Shown here piece by piece: positions 1-7,098 of a DNA stretch of 43,530 nt. Position numbers and translations under genes: made by a program. The notes under the pieces are model-generated. The model saw nothing but the letters and a program-made list of their open reading frames with translations. It did no database searches and was not told the origin of the DNA. Every line of letters starts with the position of its first letter. Position 1 is the stretch's first letter. This stretch comes from Verrucomicrobiota bacterium. GTDB lineage: Bacteria; Verrucomicrobiota; Verrucomicrobiia; Opitutales; Opitutaceae. The stretch lies in the NCBI GenBank assembly GCA_025352985.1, contig JANXRL010000172.1:1-43530 (forward strand). Reading direction: 5' to 3'.

Positions 1-108
1 CTGCGCCTTCTTCATCTTCGACGCAGCCACCAGCTCCATCGCCTTGGTGATCTGGCGGGTGTTCTTGACCGACTTGATGCGTCGGCGGATGTCACGTGTG
101 GAAGCCAC
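1..108 (-). CDS. atpG: ATP synthase F1 gamma subunit, N-terminal fragment
   Basis: This is the 5' end of the gamma subunit, the central rotor shaft of F1 that turns inside the alpha3beta3 ring. Thirty-six codons are visible before the window edge. They read [20 protein letters not shown] and continue [16 protein letters not shown], the strongly conserved gamma N-terminal helix. The start is GTG at 108, since no ATG fits and no clear ribosome binding site is seen. It follows atpA by 26 bases on the same strand, as expected in an atp operon. The rest of the gene lies outside the window. Confidence 0.93.
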   Translation of the reverse strand, partial: MASTRDIRRRIKSVKNTRQITKAMELVAASKMKKAQ

Positions 109-134
109 GGTGTTTTAGGGGAGCGCGGAGGCTA

Positions 135-1661
135 TTAGGCGGCGAAGGTGGGCTTCCACTCGTTCATGGCGGCCTCGATCTTGGCTTCGAGGTCCTTGTC
201 GAGGGCGGCCTTGGTGCGGATTTCGGTGAGCAGCGCGTCCTTGCGGGTGGCGAAGAAATCGCGGAGGGACACGGAGGCGGCGTTGACCTTCTTGAGGTCG
301 AGGCTGTCGTAGAAACCCTTCTGGATGGCCCAGAGGGTGACGACCTGCTGCTCGATCGGAATCGGGCTGAAGGCGGGCTGCTTGAAGAGTTCGACGATGC
401 GGCCACCGCGGTCGAGCTGGGCCTTGGTCTTGGCGTCGAGGTCGGAACCGAACTGGGCGAAGGCCGCGAGTTCGCGGAACTGGGCGAGCTCGCCCTTGAG
501 TTTGCCGCCGACCTGCTTGGTGGCCTTGATCTGCGCGGCGGAACCGACGCGCGAGACGGAGAGACCGACGGACACAGCGGGACGGATGCCTTGATTGAAG
601 AGATCGGTTTCGAGGAAGATCTGGCCGTCGGTGATGGAGATCACGTTGGTCGGAATGTAGGCCGAAACGTCGCCGGCCTGGGTCTCGATGATGGGCAACG
701 CGGTGAGCGAGCCCTTGCCGTCGAGGCGGGCGGAGCGCTCAAGGAGGCGGGAGTGCAGGTAGAACACGTCGCCAGGATAGGCTTCGCGGCCGGAGGGGCG
801 CTTCAGGATGAGCGAGATCTGGCGGTAGGCGACGGCGTGCTTGGAAAGGTCATCATAGACGATGAGGGAATCCATGCCGTTTTCCATGAACCACTCGCCG
901 ATGGCGGCACCGGAGAAGGGGGCGATGTATTGGTTGGCGGCGTTGTCGGAGGCGGTGGCGCCGACGATGACGGTGAACTCAAGCGCGCCGGCGGCCTCGA
1001 GGGCGCCGATGGTGCGGACGATGTTGGAGTTCTTCTGGCCGACCGCGACGTAGATGGAGTAAACGGGGCGGAACTTGGGGTCGCCGGAAGCGAGGCCGAC
1101 CTTGTTGATCTTCGCCTGGTTGATGATCGTGTCGATCGCGATGGTGGTCTTGCCGGTGCCGCGGTCGCCGATGATCAACTCGCGCTGGCCGCGACCGATC
1201 GGGATCATGGAATCGATGGCCATGATGCCGGTGAAGAGGGGTTGGGAAACGGATTTGCGCTCGATGATGCCGGGAGCGATGCGCTCGACGGGGTAGCTTT
1301 CGGTGGCGGCGATGGGGCCTTTGCCGTCGAGAGGATTGCCGAGGGCGTCCACGACGCGGCCGAGGAGGGCTTTGCCCACGGGGATGGAGAGGAGCTTGCC
1401 GGTGGTTTCGACGGGATCGCCTTCCTTGAGCTGGGAGACGTCGCCGAGGACGACGCAGCCGACTTCGTCGGTTTCGAGGTTGAGGGCGATGCCGATGACG
1501 CCACCGGGGAACTGCACCATCTCGTTATACATCACGTCGGAGAGGCCGTCGATTTTGGCGACGCCGTCGGCGACCGTGCGGATGACGCCGGTGTTCTTGC
1601 GAACGGCTTTGGTGGAAAGCTTCGCGATCTGCTGTTCGATTTGTTCGAGGACCGTGGACAT
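135..1661 (-). CDS. atpA: ATP synthase F1 alpha subunit
   Basis: This is the non-catalytic nucleotide-binding subunit of F1, which alternates with beta in the hexamer. The 508-residue length is normal for the family. The Walker A loop GDRGTGKT is at residues 165-172. The family signature [13 protein letters not shown], with the conserved Ser-x-Ser and arginine, is in the second half, and the N-terminal beta-barrel and C-terminal helical domain are both present. The ATG start at 1661 has no obvious ribosome binding site. The gene sits between atpH and atpG in the usual order. Nothing is truncated or unusual. Confidence 0.98.
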   Translation of the reverse strand: MSTVLEQIEQQIAKLSTKAVRKNTGVIRTVADGVAKIDGLSDVMYNEMVQFPGGVIGIALNLETDEVGCVVLGDVSQLKEGDPVETTGKLLSIPVGKALLGRVVDALGNPLDGKGPIAATESYPVERIAPGIIERKSVSQPLFTGIMAIDSMIPIGRGQRELIIGDRGTGKTTIAIDTIINQAKINKVGLASGDPKFRPVYSIYVAVGQKNSNIVRTIGALEAAGALEFTVIVGATASDNAANQYIAPFSGAAIGEWFMENGMDSLIVYDDLSKHAVAYRQISLILKRPSGREAYPGDVFYLHSRLLERSARLDGKGSLTALPIIETQAGDVSAYIPTNVISITDGQIFLETDLFNQGIRPAVSVGLSVSRVGSAAQIKATKQVGGKLKGELAQFRELAAFAQFGSDLDAKTKAQLDRGGRIVELFKQPAFSPIPIEQQVVTLWAIQKGFYDSLDLKKVNAASVSLRDFFATRKDALLTEIRTKAALDKDLEAKIEAAMNEWKPTFAA

Positions 1662-1708
1662 GCGACGTGAGGGTTTGGTTTTAAAAAAGTATCAGAGGGG
1701 CGGGAAAA

Positions 1709-2104
1709 TCAGACTGCGGCGGACAACGCGGCGAGCTGGCCGGCGACGGAGGATTCGTAAACGTCGTCACCTACGCGGATGCGGAGGCCGGCGAGAAGGG
1801 AGGCGTTGGATTTGGTGCTGGCGGCGACCGGGCGCTGGTAGCGGGCGGTCATCGCGCCGGCGATGGCCTGCAAGGCGGCGTCGCTCACGGGACCGGAGTG
1901 CTCGACGACGGCCTGGCCCTTCGCGACTTCGACGGCGACGAGGCGGCTGTAGGCGCGCAACACGGGGACAGGCTTGGCGGGCGGGTTTTTCTCCAAGTAA
2001 GCCAGCACGCCGGCGACGCGTTCTTCGGAGAAACGGCCATCGACGAAGCTCAGCTTGAAAAGCTTCTGGGAGAGCTGGGTGATCTGTTTTTTGCCGGACG
2101 CCAT
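1709..2104 (-). CDS. atpH: ATP synthase F1 delta subunit (OSCP), short form
   Basis: Delta links the top of F1 to the peripheral stalk (subunit b). This protein has only 131 residues against roughly 170-180 for most family members. The C-terminal part is the best match: SLLAGLRIRVGDDVYESSV corresponds to the conserved delta pattern around 'GGxxIRVGD'. The N-terminal helical bundle that contacts alpha is present but seems abbreviated. The position between atpF (7 bases upstream) and atpA supports the assignment. The shortening looks like a natural compact form, because the start is clean and there is no frameshift signature. Confidence 0.88.
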   Translation of the reverse strand: MASGKKQITQLSQKLFKLSFVDGRFSEERVAGVLAYLEKNPPAKPVPVLRAYSRLVAVEVAKGQAVVEHSGPVSDAALQAIAGAMTARYQRPVAASTKSNASLLAGLRIRVGDDVYESSVAGQLAALSAAV

Positions 2105-2111
2105 GGATGGA

Positions 2112-2708
2112 TTAGGCCGAGGTGAGTTCGCGGGCGGCGGCTTCGTTGTAGCGGCTGCGGTCGGCGTCGTTCAGTTCTTTGGAGAGAACGCGCTGGGTGG
2201 TGGCGATGACGAGGCGGGCGATTTCGGTGCGGGCCTCGGCGAGCATCTTTTGTTTTTCGAGTTCGATGGCCTGCTGAGCGGTGGTGATGATACCGCCGGC
2301 GCGCTCGGTAGCGGCGGCGGCTTCGCGCTCCGCGAGTTCTTTGGAGGCTTTGCGGGCCTGTTCGATGATGGCGGCGGCTTCGATCTGCGCCTTCTTAAGG
2401 GTGTCGGCGATTTCCTGCTGGGCGGAATCGAGGCGGGTCTTGGTCTCTTCGGCGTAGCGGAGGCCGTCGGCGATCTTTTTCTGGCGCTCGTCGAGGGTCG
2501 CGAGGACGGGCTTGAAGGCGAACTTCCACAGCACGAAGGCGACGATGCAGAAGTTGACGATCTGGCCGATGATCGCGGGCAGGTTCACGCCAAAATTTAT
2601 GCCAAAGCCCCGGATTAATTCCGTGATGGGATTCACGGATGCGGCGTGGGCGGCGGTTGCCTCGGCGACTTGACCGGTGACTTCGGCGAGAACGGGCAGG
2701 GAGATCAT
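2112..2708 (-). CDS. atpF: ATP synthase Fo b subunit
   Basis: This is the peripheral-stalk subunit, anchored in the membrane and dimerising through a long helix. Of 198 residues, a transmembrane segment spans about 45-63. It is followed by a charged helix rich in Lys, Glu and Ala (about 70-185) that holds [10 protein letters not shown] and several [10 protein letters not shown]-type stretches, typical of b. The first ~44 residues form an unusually long N-terminal extension before the membrane segment, with an Ala-rich stretch at residues 15-24. The ATG is directly preceded by the pyrimidine tract CTTTCCCC rather than by a Shine-Dalgarno site. An 11-bp hairpin separates it from atpE. Confidence 0.95.
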   Translation of the reverse strand: MISLPVLAEVTGQVAEATAAHAASVNPITELIRGFGINFGVNLPAIIGQIVNFCIVAFVLWKFAFKPVLATLDERQKKIADGLRYAEETKTRLDSAQQEIADTLKKAQIEAAAIIEQARKASKELAEREAAAATERAGGIITTAQQAIELEKQKMLAEARTEIARLVIATTQRVLSKELNDADRSRYNEAAARELTSA

Positions 2709-2731
2709 GGGGAAAGACAGGCTGGAAAATG

Positions 2732-2765
2732 AACCGCAGCGCTAAGCGAAAGCCGCGCTGCGGTT
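2732..2765 (-). promoter_or_regulatory. Hairpin between atpE and atpF
   Basis: A perfect 11-bp inverted repeat (AACCGCAGCGC and its complement, 2732-2742 and 2755-2765) with a 12-base loop lies just after the atpE stop codon. Read on the coding strand it is followed by only four T after two bases, so it is a poor intrinsic terminator. A role as an attenuator, or as a 3' stabiliser of atpE mRNA giving extra c subunit, is an inference from its position. Confidence 0.6.
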
Positions 2766-2777
2766 TGAAGGGGTCTC

Positions 2778-2987
2778 TTACTTGATGAACAGAGCGTAGA
2801 ACGCGACAGATTCGGCCAAGGCGATGCCGAGGAGGGCCTGGACGAGGATCTTGCCGGAAGCTCCGGGATTGCGGGCAACGCCTTCGGTGGCGGCGGCGCC
2901 AACGAGGCCTACGCCAATGGCGGCGCCGAGACAGCCGAGGCCGCTTTGAATGCTGCCGGTGATTTCAGCGATGGTGTGGATGGTCAT
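2778..2987 (-). CDS. atpE: ATP synthase Fo c subunit
   Basis: This is the proton-carrying ring subunit, 69 residues as a two-helix hairpin. Helix 1 carries the glycine-rich packing motif GLGCLGAAIGVGLVG (17-31). The polar loop is ARNPG (38-42). The ion-binding carboxylate is Glu59 in LAESVAFYALF. Aligned on the loop arginine, the position that is glutamine in Na+-type rings is Val26, so a proton ring is inferred. The chain stops ten residues after Glu59, shorter than the 17-18 residues seen after the carboxylate in E. coli or mitochondria. The gene is flanked by hairpins on both sides, which may relate to its high required stoichiometry. Confidence 0.95.
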   Translation of the reverse strand: MTIHTIAEITGSIQSGLGCLGAAIGVGLVGAAATEGVARNPGASGKILVQALLGIALAESVAFYALFIK

Positions 2988-3014
2988 GGTGGATTTTGGT
3001 TTTTTGTTGGGTTG

Positions 3015-3045
3015 CCGCCGTGTGCAGTCAACACACTCCCGGCGG
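3015..3045 (-). promoter_or_regulatory. Imperfect hairpin in the atpB-atpE spacer
   Basis: CCGCC (3015-3019) pairs with GGCGG (3041-3045), and GTGTG (3020-3024) pairs with CACAC (3032-3036), with a 4-base bulge at 3037-3040 and a 7-base loop. It lies in the leader of atpE on the transcribed strand. No T-run follows it, so it is not an intrinsic terminator. A role in translation or mRNA processing is only a guess. Confidence 0.4.
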
Positions 3046-3059
3046 AAAAACGGGTAAAC

Positions 3060-3959
3060 TCAGCGGGCGGCCTTTTCCTTGTCGCCAGCGTGGTCTTCCT
3101 TGTGGTGGTCGTCCCCGTGATTGCAGATCAGGCCGATGTAAACGCTGATGAGCAGCGTGAAGACCAGCGCCTGAATGAGGCCGACGAGGAACTCCAGGAA
3201 ATAGAAAGGAATGGGCAGACCCCAGCGGGTGATGCCGGACATCGTGTGGATGACGTATTCGCCGCCAAACGCATTGCCGTAAAGTCGGAGGGAAAGGGAA
3301 ATGGGCCGGATCATCATCGAGACCAGCTCGATGAAACCGATGACGAAAAACACCACGAAGAGGCTGTAATACATCACCGCGTGAACCTCGCCCTTGGTGG
3401 CCTTGTTGCCAAAAATGTCCTTCAGGATGAGTTTGGGGCCGGCGTAGCGCAAAATGAAATATAGCCAGGCGACGATGCCGACGGTGGCCAGCGCGAGCGT
3501 GCCGTTGAGATCGGCGTTGCCGGCGCGGACGAAGGGAACCCAGCCCGATTCTTCGCCGCCCGAATGCTTGAACATCACGGTGCCGACGCCGGGGAACAGG
3601 CTGCTCCAGTTTTGGATGAGGATGTAGCTGAAGAAACCGATCAGGAGGGGGAAGGTGTAGCGGGCGACCTTGGGGCCTACGACCGGGGCGGTGACATTGC
3701 GCACGCCATCCAGAAAGTTTTCCACCACGGCCTGGCCGCGGGAAGGCACAAGCTGCGGGCGACCGACAATGAAGCGGACGGCCAGAATCAATACCGCCGA
3801 AACGATCCAGCTCGTTAGGATACTGTTGGTGACGGAAAGCGGCCCGATGTTAAAAAGCGCTTCAGCCGACTTGCTCAGGCCGTGTTCTTCACCGGCAAAC
3901 ACCGTCGCGCCGGTGAGGGGCAAGGAGAGGAAAAGGATGAGTTTTTTGACTCGTGACAT
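3060..3959 (-). CDS. atpB: ATP synthase Fo a subunit
   Basis: This is the stator channel subunit that conducts protons to and from the c ring. It has 299 residues. The N-terminus resembles a cleavable signal peptide (about 1-22, ending VFAG), as in several long a subunits. Several hydrophobic helices follow. The essential arginine is Arg225 in the motif SLSLRLYGNAFGGE, and a conserved glutamine (Gln263) is in the last helix. The C-terminal tail is His/Asp/Lys-rich (HGDDHHKEDH), a possible metal-binding or simply polar tail. It is the first gene of the atp operon here. No atpI or atpZ is seen upstream. No clear ribosome binding site precedes the ATG. Confidence 0.97.
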   Translation of the reverse strand: MSRVKKLILFLSLPLTGATVFAGEEHGLSKSAEALFNIGPLSVTNSILTSWIVSAVLILAVRFIVGRPQLVPSRGQAVVENFLDGVRNVTAPVVGPKVARYTFPLLIGFFSYILIQNWSSLFPGVGTVMFKHSGGEESGWVPFVRAGNADLNGTLALATVGIVAWLYFILRYAGPKLILKDIFGNKATKGEVHAVMYYSLFVVFFVIGFIELVSMMIRPISLSLRLYGNAFGGEYVIHTMSGITRWGLPIPFYFLEFLVGLIQALVFTLLISVYIGLICNHGDDHHKEDHAGDKEKAAR

Positions 3960-3996
3960 CGGCTAGAAAGTAAGCGTGAGGGGGGTGAAAAGGTTC

Positions 3997-4025
3997 AGCT
4001 AGGCAAGCGCGGGAAACGCCGTCAA
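3997..4025 (-). promoter_or_regulatory. Weak candidate promoter for the atp operon
   Basis: On the minus strand TTGACG is followed after 17 bases by CTAGCT, 37 bases before the atpB start. The -35 box is good and the -10 box poor. The spacer between trmB and atpB (3960-4140) holds no gene, so a promoter is likely somewhere in it. Confidence 0.25.
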
Positions 4026-4140
4026 CACCTGAAATCACGGCTGCTAATGATGTTTCCCTCGCATAACCAACGCCTCGGCCAAGGGGGTTGGAAATTTTCG
4101 TAATAAATGTAATGAGGGGGGAACTTTCGTCCGTTTGAGA

Positions 4141-4725
4141 TCACCCCTTGGTGGCGACGAGCGATTGATGGCTTTCGGCGCGCTTCTGAAAAACGGTGGG
4201 CAGCTCAAACGGCCAAGGCGCGTCCGCAACGAGCGTCCACGCGGGGTGTTGGTTGATGAGTGCGCCGACCTGCTCGAAGTATTGGGAGTGATCCGTGCGG
4301 AAATAAAGCCGAGCGCCCTGCCCTGCTCTGCTGGCCAGGAGGCTTAGGAATTCGGGCTGAACAACGCGGTTTTTCCAGTGGCGACGCTTGGGCCACGGAT
4401 CGGAGAAAAGCACGAAGATCTCCGCGAGGGCCGTATCCGCGGGCAGCGCCTCTAGAAAGAGAGTGGCTTCGGCGTGCATCCAGACGACGTTGGTGAGTTT
4501 GGCGCGGTTGGATTTGCGGGCGGATCTTTCCAATCGGTCGCCGATCAGGTCGATACCGATGCAAAGATGATCCAGGTGGGCTTCAGCGTAGGCTGTGAGG
4601 AAGTGTCCGTGGCCGCTCCCAATTTCCAGCGTAGTTGGACGGGTGGTCGGCAACAACGGGGAGAGTTGAGCACGAATTTCAGCTAGGCGCGAGGCACTAA
4701 GGGCTTGGGCGATTTCTAGCGGCAT
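4141..4725 (-). CDS. trmB: tRNA (guanine-N7)-methyltransferase
   Basis: This enzyme methylates N7 of G46 in the tRNA variable loop using S-adenosylmethionine. It has 194 residues. The SAM-binding loop LEIGSGHG is at 33-40. The family hallmark DPWPKRRHWKNR is at 109-120 and is followed by VVQPEFL. The downstream FRTDH (142-146) matches the catalytic and tRNA-binding region. The protein is a little shorter than the E. coli enzyme because it lacks an N-terminal extension. The gene stands alone between phoR and the atp operon on the same strand, 181 bases from atpB. The ATG start at 4725 is clean. Confidence 0.95.
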   Translation of the reverse strand: MPLEIAQALSASRLAEIRAQLSPLLPTTRPTTLEIGSGHGHFLTAYAEAHLDHLCIGIDLIGDRLERSARKSNRAKLTNVVWMHAEATLFLEALPADTALAEIFVLFSDPWPKRRHWKNRVVQPEFLSLLASRAGQGARLYFRTDHSQYFEQVGALINQHPAWTLVADAPWPFELPTVFQKRAESHQSLVATKG

Positions 4726-4816
4726 GAAGATAATTTATCCTAAAGGTTTGAATCCCTAGCTCAACAGAGAAGAAGCGCGATCTGCCCAATCGATCCAGAT
4801 GCGCCCGCGTTTTATT

Positions 4817-6100
4817 TCAGACGGCTAATACGCCGGTGATCAGCGGCAGGCTGAAAAAGAAGGCGGTTCCCTGCCCCTGTTTGCTTTCCACCCACACTCG
4901 ACCGGCGTGGAGCTGGATGATATGTTTTACGATGCTCAGGCCCAAGCCGGTTCCGCCTTTTTCGCGGGAGCGGCCTTTGTCCACCCGGTAAAATCTTTCG
5001 AAGATGTGTGGAAGGTCGGCTTCGGGAATACCTTGTCCGTTGTCCCGCAGGCAGACGATGACTTCGTTATGACCTTGTAGGCGGGCGGACAGTTCTATCC
5101 TTGAGCCTCTTGGGGTGTATTTGAGCGCGTTGTCGAGGAGGTTTTCTAAAACTTGCGTGAGTTTTAGCGGATCGATTTGTAAAAAGCCGATGGTCGGGTC
5201 CGAGGTAAAATGGAGAACATGCTCCTTGCCGGCAGGACGTGCTCGGTAGTCATCCATGATGTTTTCAAGAAAAGCGTTTAGATTTGTAGCTTCGCGGCTT
5301 AGCCCAGGATTGATCGACTCCAGCCTGGAGAGGACCAGCAGATCTTCCAGGAGTGAATTAAGCCTCTCGGTATGGCGTTGGATGGTTTTCAGGAATCGAG
5401 CCCGGTCAGATGCCGGGATGTCTTCGGCGCCGTCAACCAAGGTTTCCACATAGCCTTTGATCACGCTGAGCGGCGTGCGGAGCTCGTGGGAGACGTTGGC
5501 AACGAAATCCTTTCGCACAGCCTCGAGTTTTTTCTGCTGGGTGATGTTGTGAAGAACAAACAGCGTCCACGGGGCTTTTTGGCTGTTGATGGTCTCGATG
5601 CTGGTGCCGGTGACCTCCACCCAAGTGGATATCGGGCCGTCGATAAACTCGATCTCGTGTTGAGGCTGCGCGGTGCCTCGCCTTACCGATTCGACGTAAT
5701 TGAGAAAATTTACACTGTGCAGCACGAGTTCCAGCCTTTGCCCCAGAATATTGATAGCGCGCGGAAATATTCCTTTTAACGCTTTGTTGGCTAATAATAT
5801 GTAATTATTTGAATCAACAATCAGAACGGCCTCCTGAAGGCTTCCCAGCGTCGCCTCAAGTTGTGCAAGCTGGCCGTTGCGGAGCTGCTGAAGATGACCG
5901 ACCTCGATAATCAGATCGTTGCTGAGCGTGCAAAGCTGATCCCAAGTATGACCCGATACTCCGGGCAACTCTTCGCGTAAGAAGGGCTGCTTTTTAAGCA
6001 AAGCTTGGTGCAGGCCTTGCACGGCTCGCTTATGATTGAAGAGTTTAAACAGGGTCACGCTCAGCGCTGCGGCTAAAAAAAGCGTGATGACGATGAACAT
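4817..6100 (-). CDS. phoR: PhoR-like membrane sensor histidine kinase
   Basis: This is the sensor kinase of a two-component pair with the upstream PhoB-like regulator. With the ATG at 6100 it has 427 residues: one N-terminal transmembrane helix (2-20), a PAS-like region (about 85-190), a HisKA domain with phospho-acceptor His205 in VSHELRTPLSVIKG, then HATPase_c with the N box (NLLDNALKYT, 320-329), DNGQGIP (353-359) and GTGLGLS (383-389). An in-frame TTG at 6160 would add 20 residues but has no ribosome binding site. Placing the ATG so the protein begins with the membrane helix fits PhoR. No periplasmic loop is present, as in PhoR proteins that sense through the Pst transporter. The ligand is not proven from sequence. 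Confidence 0.88.
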   Translation of the reverse strand: MFIVITLFLAAALSVTLFKLFNHKRAVQGLHQALLKKQPFLREELPGVSGHTWDQLCTLSNDLIIEVGHLQQLRNGQLAQLEATLGSLQEAVLIVDSNNYILLANKALKGIFPRAINILGQRLELVLHSVNFLNYVESVRRGTAQPQHEIEFIDGPISTWVEVTGTSIETINSQKAPWTLFVLHNITQQKKLEAVRKDFVANVSHELRTPLSVIKGYVETLVDGAEDIPASDRARFLKTIQRHTERLNSLLEDLLVLSRLESINPGLSREATNLNAFLENIMDDYRARPAGKEHVLHFTSDPTIGFLQIDPLKLTQVLENLLDNALKYTPRGSRIELSARLQGHNEVIVCLRDNGQGIPEADLPHIFERFYRVDKGRSREKGGTGLGLSIVKHIIQLHAGRVWVESKQGQGTAFFFSLPLITGVLAV

Positions 6101-6212
6101 AAAGTGCGCTTGAAGGTTAATCCGCGTGAAAATTCCGCAGATAACAACTCTCAACGACAAGAGATTTTGAAAAACAGGGCGTCTCGAACTGGTTGAGCTT
6201 GTGCGGGCACTC

Positions 6213-6917
6213 CTAGGCTTTGCGCTCGGCGAAGCGATAACCGACGCCTCGAATCGTTTCTATCCAGCCGGCCTCGGTGCCCAGCTTTTCGCGGAGGCGG
6301 CGCACATGGGTATCGACCGTGCGGGTTTCAATTTCCGTTTCGTAGTTCCAAACGTTGATAAGAAGGTGCTCGCGGGTCTGCACGCGACCGCGGCGCTCGA
6401 TAAGCAGCCGTAGCAAGTTAAATTCGGTGGCGGTCAGCTCTACTAGTTGGCCGTGTATGCTGATTTCGTGGCGTTCGATATCTATTACGATTTGGCCGGC
6501 CTGAAGTCGTTTGGGTTCTTCTGGTGCACCGTCGGAAAGGCGCCGTAAAATCGTTTGCACGCGAAGAACTAATTCTTTTGTGCTAAATGGTTTACATATG
6601 TAGTCGTCTGCTCCTGTTTCGAGGCCCTGCACGCGGTCGTTTTCCTCTGCTTTGGCGGTCAGGAAGATAACAGGAACCTTTTTCAGCTTGGGATCGGCCC
6701 GCAACATGCGGCAGATTTGGATGCCGTTAAGATCCGGCATCATAACATCCAGAATAACAAGATCCGGGAGAAAAGAGCGCGCAGTGCCGATGCTACTATT
6801 GGGATCGTTTACCACTTCGACCTGAAACCCCTTCGCCTTGAGATGGTAGGCTACGAGTTCACTGACATCGGACTCGTCGTCTACGACCAATATTTTTTTG
6901 GGTTTAACGTCTGTCAT
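6213..6917 (-). CDS. phoB: PhoB-like response regulator, OmpR family
   Basis: This is a DNA-binding response regulator phosphorylated by the kinase encoded 112 bases downstream. The receiver domain has acidic residues Asp13-Asp14, phospho-acceptor Asp57 in VILDVMMPDLNG, Thr87 and Lys109. The C-terminal winged helix has TATEFNLLRLL, the recognition-helix region TRTVDTHVRRLREKLG and the wing IRGVGYRF. The ATG at 6917 gives 234 residues and matches family starts. A GTG at 6950 is in frame, and an AGGAGG lies beside it but is too close to serve that codon, so the start is not fully certain. PhoB function (phosphate starvation) is inferred from the pair and overall similarity. Confidence 0.88.
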   Translation of the reverse strand: MTDVKPKKILVVDDESDVSELVAYHLKAKGFQVEVVNDPNSSIGTARSFLPDLVILDVMMPDLNGIQICRMLRADPKLKKVPVIFLTAKAEENDRVQGLETGADDYICKPFSTKELVLRVQTILRRLSDGAPEEPKRLQAGQIVIDIERHEISIHGQLVELTATEFNLLRLLIERRGRVQTREHLLINVWNYETEIETRTVDTHVRRLREKLGTEAGWIETIRGVGYRFAERKA

Positions 6918-6971
6918 AGCAGAGGCTACCTTAGCGCATGCCTGCAACACCTCCTAGTGAATTTCCGGTGC

Positions 6972-6989
6972 GTTTCACAAATGTTACAA
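6972..6989 (-). promoter_or_regulatory. Possible Pho box upstream of phoB
   Basis: On the minus strand TTGTAAC-ATTT-GTGAAAC lies 55 bases before the phoB ATG. Two 7-base half-sites with a 4-base A/T spacer is the layout of a PhoB half-site pair (CTGTCAT type), and the match is partial. It would fit autoregulation, but this is weak evidence. Confidence 0.3.
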
Positions 6990-7098
6990 CCACATCTGCC
7001 TGCCTTAATCACGAATGAGCCTTTTAGGGTTAGCAGATTGTTTCCCGCGAGTAGTTTAAAAGCTAGAACTACTACACGTAGGACTTTTACACGGCACC

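Noticed and set aside
96-1670. A 524-codon open frame antisense to atpA
   Set aside because: The minus strand encodes an unmistakable AtpA over the same interval.
2778-2987. Sodium-binding c subunit
   Set aside because: The glutamine of Na+-type rings is replaced by Val26 when aligned on the loop arginine, so a proton ring is more likely.
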